This document shows, piece after piece, positions 27,397 to 36,025 of a stretch of 50,848 bases of DNA (positions are counted from its first letter, which is position 1; each line of letters opens with the position of its first letter). The notes below the pieces were generated by a model that saw nothing but the letters and a program-made list of their open reading frames with translations, was not told the origin of the DNA and searched no databases. This DNA is from Phycisphaerales bacterium (GTDB taxonomy: Bacteria > Planctomycetota > Phycisphaerae > Phycisphaerales > SM1A02), in the NCBI GenBank assembly GCA_030748805.1, contig JASMLG010000050.1, positions 1-50,848 on the forward strand. Reading direction: 5' to 3'. Made by a program: the position numbers and the translations under genes.

Positions 27397-29580
27397 ATGC
27401 CATCACCATCACCAAAGAATATTGGAACCCCAAACAGACCAATGCCAAAAGGTCGAGCTATTGACCCATTTCGCGTCTTAAGACGGTACTGGAAAGGTAT
27501 CCCAATGTGGGGGATTGTTGGTGGAATAGTTGGTGTTGGAGCGTTCTTCTTATTTTCTCGTATCTACCCACTTTACACAGGGGAAATTATGTTTGAAGTG
27601 CGTCCAGGTTTGGGTGAGGCAACTGAAATTGGAACGACTGAGTCCATTAACGACAAACTGGTAGAACGTGTTCAGGCAACACAGATTTTTCTTATTCGTG
27701 ACCGATCGATTTTGACAAAAGCAGTATCTGAAAGAACCATGAGACAAACGGTTTGGATTCAGCAATTTGTTGATCCCAAAACCCAAATACTACTTGTAGA
27801 TGATGCTGTAGATGAACTTGAAGAAGAATTAAGAACACCTATTCAGCGTGGTACAAATTTGTATGGCATTAGTTGGTCTGGTCATAATCCTAAGGATGTT
27901 CCAATTATTTTAAATGCAATTGCAGACACATATTTAGCCCGCTCCAAGGAACTAGATGATGAAAGTTTCAGAAACAACGCAGAGTTGTTTGAGGGAGAAG
28001 GTAGAAGGATTAAGTTAGCGCTGCAAGATATTCAAGATGAGTTGCAAGGTCTAATTATGGCTCAAGGTATTACAACTCTTGATGACACCCGTTTCTCTGC
28101 AGCTATGTTCGAGGTGCAGAAATTAACCGAAAGCATGACACAATCAAGACAAACCCTCACTGCTTTAGGTCAAAGCTACTTGCAAATTGCAGCAAAACTT
28201 GATGGCACGATGGAATCAACAATGGAAGACCGCCTGGAAGCAGAGCGCGATCCAATTATTCTTAGGCAAGAGCAAACTCTTGAAATTTTAGAATCCAATT
28301 TACGAGCATTAAGAGAGCGTCTTGAATCCTCGCATCCTCAAATTAAGGATGCAGAGATTGCTGTTCAGGCAACAAAGGACCAGATTGAATCAAAGATTGA
28401 CTTGATTATTAGAAGAAACCTCAACGCTCAATTAAGAGATATGGCACTAACACGGGAGCAATTAACGGTCTCTCTCGAAAGAATAATGGCAGATATTCAA
28501 GCTAAAGATGCTGCGCTTCGTGAGTTAGCATCGCATCAATCAGTTTTTGAACACATGGAATCAACAAGAAAACAATTAGAATTACAAAGAGATGAAAACA
28601 CTCGTTTAATTTCAAGTTTGAGAATGATGCAGATGAGAGCAGATGCTAGTCGTGTTCGGCAGGCAACTCCTGCATTAGAACCGCGAGTAAAGTCATTCCC
28701 TAAATTAGAAACGATGCTGCCAGGAGGAATTTTCTTTGGCGTGGCGGTATTTGTTGGAATAATATTTTTGAGAGAAATTACAGATCAGAAAATTCGTAGT
28801 GCCAGTGATGTTTTAATCATCCCTGGTGCAAAAGTTGCAGGAGTTCTACCGGATGTTCATGAGGATCCTTCTGGTTTGGAAACACCAGAACTTGCAGTTC
28901 TTCACAGTAGTGATGGCGTCTTTGCGGAGTCATGTAGGCAGGCATGGGTTGGCGTGAGTAGATCACTTCAGCATTCCGCACACCAATCCCTATTGGTGCT
29001 ATCTGCTGCTCCAGAGGCTGGTTCCACAACAGTAATTGGAAACTTTGCAATTTCAGCTCACTCATCAGGAATAAAAGTGATAGTTGTTGATTGTAATTTC
29101 CGTAGACCAAATCTAGCTAGCATGTTTGATTTGGATGACAGTTCTTTGGGTGTTGCTGATTTACTAGCTGACTCTACTAACATAGACGGTGCGATTCAGA
29201 ACACTGATTCAGGTGTAGATGTAATTTCAGCAGGCACTCCCGCTAACCGACTTTTCCAGCGACTTGGAAGTGAAAGAATGAAAAGTGTATTAGCTCAGTT
29301 GAGAGACAAATATGATCTTGTGCTAATCGATGCACCTCCTTCAATTGTTGCTGGAGATGCGATTCTTTTAGCAAATCTTGTTGACGCGATTGCACTAGTC
29401 GTCCACAGTGATAGAGATGATCGTGGTCTTGTTGCACGTGTTCTAAGAGAACTTGGAGAAAGTAGAGCAGAGGTCTTGGGAGTGATGTTGAATGCTGCCG
29501 TTGGTACAGTTGGTGGATACTTCCGAAAGAACTATCTTGCAATGGTTACTTATTCAGAACAAGAGGGGGAAGACGAATAA
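27397..29580 (+). CDS. Wzz-type chain-length determinant with BY-kinase-like domain lacking the P-loop lysine
   Basis: 727 residues. Two transmembrane helices (about 35-52 and 445-465) bracket a periplasmic Wzz domain rich in coiled coil (about 180-430). The cytoplasmic end resembles bacterial tyrosine kinases: Walker A' VIVVDCNFRRP and Walker B DLVLIDAPP are intact, and three tyrosines lie in the last ~20 residues. The Walker A loop, however, reads APEAGSTT where the family has PGEGKTT, placing Ser543 where the ATP-binding lysine belongs. These proteins set polysaccharide chain length and couple it to autophosphorylation. Loss of the lysine suggests weak or no kinase activity, so the domain may be structural here (inference). 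It starts 17 bases after the TPR gene. Confidence 0.9.
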   Translation: MPSPSPKNIGTPNRPMPKGRAIDPFRVLRRYWKGIPMWGIVGGIVGVGAFFLFSRIYPLYTGEIMFEVRPGLGEATEIGTTESINDKLVERVQATQIFLIRDRSILTKAVSERTMRQTVWIQQFVDPKTQILLVDDAVDELEEELRTPIQRGTNLYGISWSGHNPKDVPIILNAIADTYLARSKELDDESFRNNAELFEGEGRRIKLALQDIQDELQGLIMAQGITTLDDTRFSAAMFEVQKLTESMTQSRQTLTALGQSYLQIAAKLDGTMESTMEDRLEAERDPIILRQEQTLEILESNLRALRERLESSHPQIKDAEIAVQATKDQIESKIDLIIRRNLNAQLRDMALTREQLTVSLERIMADIQAKDAALRELASHQSVFEHMESTRKQLELQRDENTRLISSLRMMQMRADASRVRQATPALEPRVKSFPKLETMLPGGIFFGVAVFVGIIFLREITDQKIRSASDVLIIPGAKVAGVLPDVHEDPSGLETPELAVLHSSDGVFAESCRQAWVGVSRSLQHSAHQSLLVLSAAPEAGSTTVIGNFAISAHSSGIKVIVVDCNFRRPNLASMFDLDDSSLGVADLLADSTNIDGAIQNTDSGVDVISAGTPANRLFQRLGSERMKSVLAQLRDKYDLVLIDAPPSIVAGDAILLANLVDAIALVVHSDRDDRGLVARVLRELGESRAEVLGVMLNAAVGTVGGYFRKNYLAMVTYSEQEGEDE

Positions 29581-29589
29581 AAACATATT

Positions 29590-30828
29590 ATGCCCACCGA
29601 AACACCCGAACCATTTCTGCAAACAGGTTGGTGGGACCTACTGCTTATGTACTGGCCAGTACTCGCAACAGCATTTGTTGTTTCAGTAATCGCTACACCT
29701 ATTGTTAGTGTAATTGCCAGAAAGACAGGTTTAGTTGATCATCCAGATGAAGCAAGAAAGTTACACAAGAAACCAATAGCTTATCTTGGTGGCATGGCAA
29801 TCCTAGTTGCTGTCTTTGCTGGAATTATAGTAAGTTACTCTGGGATTATTCATTATCCAGCGGTCTTTAGGCATGTACCAATAGCAATCCTTGTTGGTAT
29901 GTTTGCAATTACTTTTACAGGTCTGGCAGACGATGCATGGGGGTGGGATCCTTGGTACAAAACAGCGGGACAATTAGTTGCAGCAGCAGCACTCTCGGTC
30001 GCTGAGGTTGGAGTTAATGTTGCAGGTGGATTTTTCAATGGAGTTTTTGGGCAGTCAAATATAGGATTTTTTATTGGCGGTTATTACATTGATATTACAT
30101 ATTGGGTAGGAACTGCAATCATTGCGATTTTCGTTTTAGGTGCATGTAATTCAGCGAATTTAATTGATGGTCTTGATGGATTACTTTCAGGTGTAGTTGC
30201 CATCACAGTTTGTGGGTTAATTGCAATTAGTGTAATGGTAGTGGTAACTATGACTCCCGATCAACTAGGTCATATCAAAACGATTTTACCAATCGATTAT
30301 TTTGGAACACGTGGCAATGGAATAACGTTAATGGGGGCTAATATTGTTATAGGGTTGTCAGTATTAGGTGCGGTACTTGGCTTCTTGATATTTAATTTTA
30401 ATCCGGCTTCTATTTTCCTTGGTGACACCGGTAGTTTGCTTTTAGGATACCTCTGCATAGCAATGATTTTGATGCTTGGAGAGAAAGCACAAACCCATCT
30501 TGTTCTAGCTGGATTAATTGTGTTTGCTCTTCCTATTTTAGACACGCTCCTTGCAATTATCAGAAGGAAAATTGCTGGTAAACCAATGTCTGAGCCCGAC
30601 TCTAATCACATCCATCACATCATCAAACGTCATATTGGAGGTGTGAAAACCACCGTTTTTGCTTTGTATGGCATTTCCTCAATTTTCTGTTTACTGGGAA
30701 TTGCCCTTGCTTGGGCACACCTTACTCAAGCAATACGTGCGTGGGTTATTTATATTGTGGCGATAATTATTTTTGGTGGAATTAGTCTGGTGGCACTAAG
30801 AGCAGCAAGGCGGCATGAAACCAACTAA
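29590..30828 (+). CDS. WecA/MraY-family undecaprenyl-phosphate sugar-1-phosphate transferase
   Basis: 412 residues with about eleven membrane segments. Family motifs occur in order: DHPDEARKLHKKPIAYLGG (substrate loop), GLADDAWGWD (the DD pair), NSANLIDGLDGL (magnesium site), FLGDTGSLLLGY and HIHHIIKRH near the C-terminus. WecA-type enzymes transfer GlcNAc-1-phosphate or a related sugar phosphate to undecaprenyl phosphate and start O-antigen or exopolysaccharide synthesis at the inner membrane face. The HIHH element and lack of MraY-specific signatures favour the WecA branch. It is the last gene of the export cluster, 9 bases after the Wzz gene. The sugar cannot be named from sequence. Confidence 0.92.
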   Translation: MPTETPEPFLQTGWWDLLLMYWPVLATAFVVSVIATPIVSVIARKTGLVDHPDEARKLHKKPIAYLGGMAILVAVFAGIIVSYSGIIHYPAVFRHVPIAILVGMFAITFTGLADDAWGWDPWYKTAGQLVAAAALSVAEVGVNVAGGFFNGVFGQSNIGFFIGGYYIDITYWVGTAIIAIFVLGACNSANLIDGLDGLLSGVVAITVCGLIAISVMVVVTMTPDQLGHIKTILPIDYFGTRGNGITLMGANIVIGLSVLGAVLGFLIFNFNPASIFLGDTGSLLLGYLCIAMILMLGEKAQTHLVLAGLIVFALPILDTLLAIIRRKIAGKPMSEPDSNHIHHIIKRHIGGVKTTVFALYGISSIFCLLGIALAWAHLTQAIRAWVIYIVAIIIFGGISLVALRAARRHETN

Positions 30829-30856
30829 CTGTTGAGGGAGGGGTTATCATACAGGG

Positions 30857-32122
30857 ATGTCGAATCAAACCGCAGAATGTTCTGAGTGTGCATTCTCCTC
30901 ACAAGAACCATTGATTTCAGTGCTTTGTGCGGACTCGTTTCGAGAATGTGGGATTGAGGCCTTGGGGTTACTTGGTTGTAAGTTGATAGTTGAACCTTCA
31001 TTAAAAGATCAATCTCTTGTTGCAGCAATCGAAGCAACTAACCCAGACATGCTTATTGTTCGCTCAACAAAAGTAACCTCAGAGATGCTTGATGCATCTG
31101 AGAATTTAAGCGTAGTTATTCGGGCGGGGGCTGGTTACGACACCATAGATGTTTCAGCAGCTTCTCGGAGGGGTATTTCAGTAGCGAACTGTCCAAACAA
31201 GAACTCTATTGCCGTCGCTGAACTCGCTTGGTCACTTATTTTGTCGTGTGATCGAAGAGTTCCAGACCAAGTTTCTGACTTGAGAGATGGAAGGTGGAAA
31301 AAGAAAGAATATTCAAAAGCCAAGGGGTTGCATGGTAGGACTCTTGGAGTGATAGGACTCGGTGGGATTGGAATCGAAGTTGCTTCTCGGGCAATAGCGT
31401 TTGGTATGAAAGTAGTTGCTTGGTCAAGATCGTTAACCGAGGATCTCGCGAATGAATTAGGAATCCAGAGGTGTGAACGACTACTCGACTTAGCGAGTAT
31501 CTCAGATGTTGTTTCAATACACTTGGCATCTACCCCTGAAACCGAAAAAATAATAAATTCAGAATTTCTTGAAGCAATGAAAGATGAATCAATCATCGTA
31601 AACACTAGCCGAGGAAAAGTTATTGATGAGGATGCACTAATCCAAGCCATTAATACAAAAAACATCAGAGTTGGTTTGGATGTTTTTATGAATGAGCCAT
31701 CAACAGGCGGCGATATATTTGATTCAGAGATAGTAAAACAGTTTTGCGTATATGGAACCCATCACGTTGGCGCTTCAACCGATCAAGCACAAGACGCAAT
31801 AGCGATGGAGGCAGTTAGAATTATCTCTGAATATATTTCAACCGGAATGGTTCCCAATTGTGTTAACCTCGCTGCATCAACACCAGCCAAAGCAGTTCTT
31901 TCTGTTAGGCACAAAAATTTACCCGGTGTACTTTCACATGTTTTTGAATCAATAAGCAGAGCAGGTGTCAATGTTGAAGAAATGGAAAACGTAATTTATG
32001 AAGGTGCTAAAGCTGCGTGTGCTAGGATTCAATTAGGCGAATTGCCAACACAAAACCAAATCGAAAAGATTCGTGAAAACGAAAACATATTCTCAGTAAC
32101 TGTTTCAAAAATAGAAGAATAG
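30857..32122 (+). CDS. serA: D-3-phosphoglycerate dehydrogenase
   Basis: 421 residues, the first enzyme of serine synthesis, oxidising 3-phosphoglycerate with NAD. The nucleotide-binding loop is GLGGIGIEVASR, the catalytic arginine is in NTSRGKVIDEDAL, and the Glu and His of the catalytic pair lie around FMNEPS and GTHHVGAST. The C-terminal ~75 residues form an ACT domain (LPGVLSHVFESISRAGVNV), which in other SerA proteins binds serine for feedback inhibition. A purine-rich stretch (GAGGGAGGGG) lies 15-25 bases before the ATG. It is followed after 9 bases by serC. Confidence 0.94.
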   Translation: MSNQTAECSECAFSSQEPLISVLCADSFRECGIEALGLLGCKLIVEPSLKDQSLVAAIEATNPDMLIVRSTKVTSEMLDASENLSVVIRAGAGYDTIDVSAASRRGISVANCPNKNSIAVAELAWSLILSCDRRVPDQVSDLRDGRWKKKEYSKAKGLHGRTLGVIGLGGIGIEVASRAIAFGMKVVAWSRSLTEDLANELGIQRCERLLDLASISDVVSIHLASTPETEKIINSEFLEAMKDESIIVNTSRGKVIDEDALIQAINTKNIRVGLDVFMNEPSTGGDIFDSEIVKQFCVYGTHHVGASTDQAQDAIAMEAVRIISEYISTGMVPNCVNLAASTPAKAVLSVRHKNLPGVLSHVFESISRAGVNVEEMENVIYEGAKAACARIQLGELPTQNQIEKIRENENIFSVTVSKIEE

Positions 32123-32131
32123 GATTAATCA

Positions 32132-33226
32132 ATGGCTACAACGACCACAGAACGTATTCTTAACTTCTCAGCAGGGCCTGCAACACTCCCAGAACCAGTT
32201 CTGCAGCAAGCAAAGCAAGACATTTGGAACATCGGAGACAGTGGAATTGGTGTTTGCGAGCACAGTCATCGCGGACCGTTGTTTACAAAAGTTCTGAACG
32301 AAGCAGTTGCAGATTGCAGAACTGTTGGAAATATTCCAGATGATTTTGAAATTATGTTTTTGCAGGGTGGTGCTACACTTCAATTTGCAATGATTGCGAT
32401 GAATTTTTTATGCGACGGGCAGACAGCAAATTATCTTGACACCGGTGTGTGGACAACCAAGGCAATTAAGGAAGCGAAAAAGATTGGGAATGTTCATCTT
32501 GGTTTTGATGGTTCAATCACAAATTATGATCATTGTCCTTCAGAAGAAGAAATAGAAAATGTTGAAAATGCTGCATACTTGCATTATTGTTCCAACAATA
32601 CAATTTATGGAACTCGATACAAAGATGTTCCAGTAAGCAGCGCACCAGTTATTTGTGATATGAGTTCGGATATGTTCTCAAGAGCAATCGATTGGTCTAA
32701 AATTGACATAGTTTATGCAGGAGCTCAGAAGAACTTGGGACCATCGGGAACTGTTTTAGTTGTCATGCGAAAGTCAATGATTGAAAAATGCCCAAACAAC
32801 CTTCCTCTGTTGCTAAATTACAGAGCCATTGCAGAGAAAGATTCATGTTTGAATACACCACCTACATTTGGAATTTACTTGATGGGGCAAGTATTCAAGT
32901 GGATTTTGGGTGAAGGTGGACTTCGGGCAATTGAAAAACGTAATGAAGATAAGGCCGGATTGATTTATCACACACTTGATTCTAACGGCGAGTTTTACAC
33001 AACCTTTGCTCGAGAGTGCTGTAGATCAAAAATGAATATCTCATTCAAAACTCAATCACCAGAACTTGATTCTTTGTTTCTCGAGGAAGCAACAAAACGC
33101 GGCATGTCAGGCTTGAAAGGCCATCGTAATTTAGGTGGATTGAGAGCATCTATATACAACGCCTTCCCAGAAGAAGGTTGCGCTAGATTCGCCGAGTTTT
33201 TGGAAGAGTTTGCAACTGCTCACTAA
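32132..33226 (+). CDS. serC: Phosphoserine aminotransferase
   Basis: 364-residue class V PLP aminotransferase; converts 3-phosphohydroxypyruvate and glutamate into phosphoserine. It begins with the typical NFSAGPATLPEPVL. The PLP lysine lies in AGAQKNLGPSG, and the C-terminal GLKGHRNLGGLRASIYNAF is a SerC hallmark that binds the substrate phosphate. Length is normal. It forms an operon with serA. The third enzyme of the pathway, phosphoserine phosphatase, is not here; instead a DUF1015 gene converges with a 4-base overlap of the 3' ends. Confidence 0.96.
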   Translation: MATTTTERILNFSAGPATLPEPVLQQAKQDIWNIGDSGIGVCEHSHRGPLFTKVLNEAVADCRTVGNIPDDFEIMFLQGGATLQFAMIAMNFLCDGQTANYLDTGVWTTKAIKEAKKIGNVHLGFDGSITNYDHCPSEEEIENVENAAYLHYCSNNTIYGTRYKDVPVSSAPVICDMSSDMFSRAIDWSKIDIVYAGAQKNLGPSGTVLVVMRKSMIEKCPNNLPLLLNYRAIAEKDSCLNTPPTFGIYLMGQVFKWILGEGGLRAIEKRNEDKAGLIYHTLDSNGEFYTTFARECCRSKMNISFKTQSPELDSLFLEEATKRGMSGLKGHRNLGGLRASIYNAFPEEGCARFAEFLEEFATAH

Positions 33227-34458
33227 CTTAGGTCGTGAACAAATAAGCCACTTCTAAGTTTTGGTTCAAACCAAGTTGATTTTGGAGGCATTATTAAATT
33301 TGCGTCCGCAACATCGATAAGTTGGTTGATTGTCGTGTGGTACATAGAAAAAGCAACTTGAGCTTCTCCAGAGTTAACGCGTTTTTCTAACTCTTCAGTT
33401 CCACGAATACCTCCTACAAAGTCAATTCTAGTATCGCTTCTTGGATCTCCAATGCCAAGTATTGGGGAAAGCACTCTTTGTTGTAATAGGTCTACATCTA
33501 AAGATGCGATTGGATCATTTTTATCTATCTTTTCAAAATCAAGTTGATACCAACCACATTCCTTTCCTAGGTATATGCAGCACGTTCCAGAGGAGCTTGG
33601 GTTTGGATTATCTGTTTTTGAAACATGTCCAACCTCCTCCAGTTTGGATAAGAATTCATCAGTGGAATTGTTGTTTAGATCAAACACAATTCGGTTATAT
33701 GGAAGGATATGAAGTTGAGAAGCTGGAAATAAAACGGTAAGGAACCAGTTATACTCCTCATATCCACTGTGGTTATTGTTTTTATTTGATAATTCTTCAG
33801 CAGCTCGAGCAGCACTCGCACTGCGATGGTGTCCATCCGCGACGTATGCAATATCAATATTCTTGCAGGCGGTCAACAATTTTTCATTGTTTTCAATACG
33901 CCATCCAGTGTGAGTTATTCCATCTTCAGAGACGAAGTGAAACATTGGCCTTTTGTTAATTTCATCTTTTACAATTGAATCAATTTCCTCTTGGTCTTTG
34001 TAGGTTAAGAAAACTGGACCAGAGTTTGCGTTGATTCCTAGAACATGATTTGTGCGATCATCTTCTTTAACTTGCCTAGTTTTTTCGTGCTTTTTTATTA
34101 GGTTATTGTTGTAGTCATCTACGTGACAACAGGCAACAAGACCAACTTGATGGTGACTACCCATAATTTGTCGGTATAAATAAATCGACCGAGTTTTATC
34201 TTTAATCAGCGTGCCATCTTTAAGTAATTTTTCGTAACTTTCTTTTGCCTTGGAGTAAACCGAAGGGTCGTATGGAGAGCAATTATCATCAAGATCTATT
34301 TCAGATCTAACCACATGAATAAAACTGTCTTTGTTTTCTTTACCAATTTGCGCTGCTTCTTCCTTGTTGATAACGTCGTAAGGTACTGATGCAACTTTAG
34401 GAGCGTTGCTGTTCGTTGGGTGTACTGCGTGAAATGGACGTATTCTTAATCTTGACAT
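33223..34458 (-). CDS. DUF1015 family protein
   Basis: 411 residues from the ATG at 34458 (MSRLRIRPFHAV), which matches where DUF1015 proteins normally start; an earlier in-frame start adds 17 unconserved residues. Family features visible are VPYDVIN (about 25-31), IYLYRQ, the KHEKTR motif (123-128) and VADGHHRSASAAR (207-219). The DGHHR stretch recalls the GxHR nucleotide/serine-binding motif of ParB/sulfiredoxin-fold proteins, some of which are serine kinases. In several bacteria DUF1015 genes cluster with serA and serC, as here. A role in phosphoserine or serine phosphate metabolism is therefore plausible but not established. Confidence 0.85.
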   Translation of the reverse strand: MSRLRIRPFHAVHPTNSNAPKVASVPYDVINKEEAAQIGKENKDSFIHVVRSEIDLDDNCSPYDPSVYSKAKESYEKLLKDGTLIKDKTRSIYLYRQIMGSHHQVGLVACCHVDDYNNNLIKKHEKTRQVKEDDRTNHVLGINANSGPVFLTYKDQEEIDSIVKDEINKRPMFHFVSEDGITHTGWRIENNEKLLTACKNIDIAYVADGHHRSASAARAAEELSNKNNNHSGYEEYNWFLTVLFPASQLHILPYNRIVFDLNNNSTDEFLSKLEEVGHVSKTDNPNPSSSGTCCIYLGKECGWYQLDFEKIDKNDPIASLDVDLLQQRVLSPILGIGDPRSDTRIDFVGGIRGTEELEKRVNSGEAQVAFSMYHTTINQLIDVADANLIMPPKSTWFEPKLRSGLFVHDLS

Positions 34459-34560
34459 GTGGGAAGTGTACCGAATTGAGAAAATAGGGAAAGGAAACGG
34501 GTTATGCACCCTTGTCTACTCTGCTGCCGCGTTTTGGCTTTATCGATTACGATTCCGGCC

Positions 34561-34734
34561 CGATGAATGATGAGCAACGTCGGTTTGACCATCAGGAAGA
34601 GTATGGTCGGCACCATGGTGTTGCCTCGCAGCCAGGAGGGCAGCGGAACCCCGAGGTTCAAGATCGCCGTGATCTTGTACAGTAACCATAGCCCCAGCAA
34701 TCCATGTTTGATTGCCAACTTAGGGAGCCAACGT
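34561..34734 (+). other. G+C-rich, structured stretch before the pseudopilin gene
   Basis: By hand count about 53% G+C over 34501-34740, against roughly 40% around it. It contains successive short hairpins: 34587-34592 with 34603-34608, the palindrome CACCATGGTG at 34611-34620, 34624-34628 with 34652-34656, and 34660-34665 with 34671-34676. A 40-codon frame (34563-34685) has no good ribosome binding site, and a hydrophobic frame runs on the opposite strand. I favour a structured 5' leader of the pseudopilin gene, or a small transferred fragment. It matches no riboswitch class I know. Confidence 0.4.
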
Positions 34735-35148
34735 ATGAACACACCCAACACAACTAACCGAAACCCAATCCGTAGAGCATTTACGCTGATCGAAATATTG
34801 ATTGTCGTAGTAATTCTTGGCATTCTGGCAGCCGTTGTAGTACCGCAGTTTACTAATGCTGCAGATGATGCAAACAACGCCGCTGTACGTAGCCAACTTC
34901 AGACACTCAGGGGACAAATTGAGCTTTTCAGAGCACAAAATTCGGCTGATCCAGATCTTCTAGGAACTGGCTGGACTGATTTAATCGATGGTGATTACCT
35001 GATGATTGCACCAACAAACCCTCTTTCATCGTCTACAACAGTTGCTGGTTCTGCAGCAGCCGGTGTTGCTTGGGTATGGCGCGATAAAGGTAATGGCACA
35101 ATTGGACTATATGCATGCGATTCAGATGGTACCGAATTTGTTGAATGA
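34735..35148 (+). CDS. Major pseudopilin/prepilin (GspG-like)
   Basis: 137 residues. AGGGAG lies 8-9 bases before ATG 34735, so the longer upstream frame is not the real start. The leader is short and basic (NRNPIRRA), followed by the methylation motif FTLIEILIVVVILGILAAVV, with cleavage expected between Ala and Phe and Glu at +5. Ala at -1 rather than Gly is common in planctomycetes. The remainder is a compact pseudopilin head with an Asp-rich C-terminus (ACDSDGTEF) that could hold calcium as in GspG. It is followed by a strong terminator, which would let it be made in excess over the operon downstream. Confidence 0.88.
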   Translation: MNTPNTTNRNPIRRAFTLIEILIVVVILGILAAVVVPQFTNAADDANNAAVRSQLQTLRGQIELFRAQNSADPDLLGTGWTDLIDGDYLMIAPTNPLSSSTTVAGSAAAGVAWVWRDKGNGTIGLYACDSDGTEFVE

Positions 35149-35177
35149 TACTCCCTACCTCGGGTAGTTAAACTCCC

Positions 35178-35220
35178 AGCGGGACTAGTGATGGAGGTCA
35201 CTAGTCCCGCTGTTAATTAA
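35178..35220 (+). terminator. Terminator after the major pseudopilin gene
   Basis: A perfect 14-bp stem (35178-35191 with 35198-35211) has the loop TGGAGG and is followed by TTAATTAACTATT. It is a strong hairpin with a weak T tail, so it may terminate or attenuate. It lies 30 bases past the pseudopilin stop. The rest of the gap to the next gene (35221-35428) has no gene I can support; a 63-codon frame at 35233-35424 lacks a binding site and family features. Confidence 0.75.
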
Positions 35221-35428
35221 CTATTAAGCGTAGTGGTTCTTCATTTTATTTTGCTCAAAACTACACGGTGGAGTCATTTATGTTGTTTGATGACAATAGT
35301 TTATGCAACAGCAAGGTCCTATAAATATTATTTGGTAATCGTTGAGAGAGAAATGAATGATTGTTCTTGTGTAGTTGCGAAAATCGCCCGATTCACATTT
35401 GTGAGCCAAAGAACGCTTGCTTAGAAAG

Positions 35429-36025
35429 ATGACTAAAAACGTACCAACACATCCAAAGGTCTATCGAATGGGGTGGACTTTCATTGAGTTGCTAACAACG
35501 ATTACTATTCTTGTGATTGCTTCTGTTGTTCTTATCCCCCACGCAACTTCAGGCGAATCAAGCTCTGGGCAATCAGCAACTCGGTTTGTTGTAACGGACA
35601 TTCTTGCAGCACAAATGGACGCTGTTGCCTTACAGAGTTTTCGTAGAGTGCATTTCTTTAGTGATGGGTCTGGTTGGTGTGTTGAAGTTCTTGACAGCAG
35701 TCAGCTTGCAGATCCTTACGATCCAATGACAGCAGTTTATGCTGTTGATGAAATTGAATCTCAGGGACATGGTCAACAGTCCTATGTCGATTTTACACAA
35801 GATAGTCGATACAAAAATATTTCAATTGTTTCACCATTATTTGATGGTACCAATCAAAGTATTATCTTTGATCAAACCGGAGGAATCATAGCACCTGATG
35901 GGTCCCCAAGTACTGGCGGCAGTTTTGAAGTGCAAAGTGGTGACTTTAGTTGGCAAGTACAACTTGCCCCATTAACGGGGAAGTTAACAGTTGTAGATCT
36001 GGGTGAAGTGGGGGGATCACCATAA
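35429..36025 (+). CDS. Minor pseudopilin (GspH-like)
   Basis: 198 residues from ATG 35429; a TTG four codons upstream is an alternative, and neither has a clear Shine-Dalgarno. The prepilin leader ends RMG, followed by WTFIELLTTITILVIASVVL, so cleavage is Gly/Trp, with Glu at +5; Trp at +1 in place of Phe is unusual. The C-terminal domain is beta-rich (FRRVHFFSDGSGWCVEVL...IIFDQTGGIIAPDG), which fits GspH/FimT heads. Its stop overlaps the PilM-like ATG by one base (TAATG), so it begins the long secretion operon. Confidence 0.8.
   Translation: MTKNVPTHPKVYRMGWTFIELLTTITILVIASVVLIPHATSGESSSGQSATRFVVTDILAAQMDAVALQSFRRVHFFSDGSGWCVEVLDSSQLADPYDPMTAVYAVDEIESQGHGQQSYVDFTQDSRYKNISIVSPLFDGTNQSIIFDQTGGIIAPDGSPSTGGSFEVQSGDFSWQVQLAPLTGKLTVVDLGEVGGSP

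Noticed and set aside
34446..34877. 143-codon hydrophobic frame on the minus strand
   Set aside because: It overlaps the well-supported pseudopilin gene and the DUF1015 start, has no ribosome binding site, and matches no family I recognise; it is probably the shadow of the G+C-rich leader.
35233..35424. 63-codon plus-strand frame between the two pseudopilin genes
   Set aside because: No ribosome binding site, odd composition (Cys- and aromatic-rich), no family features.
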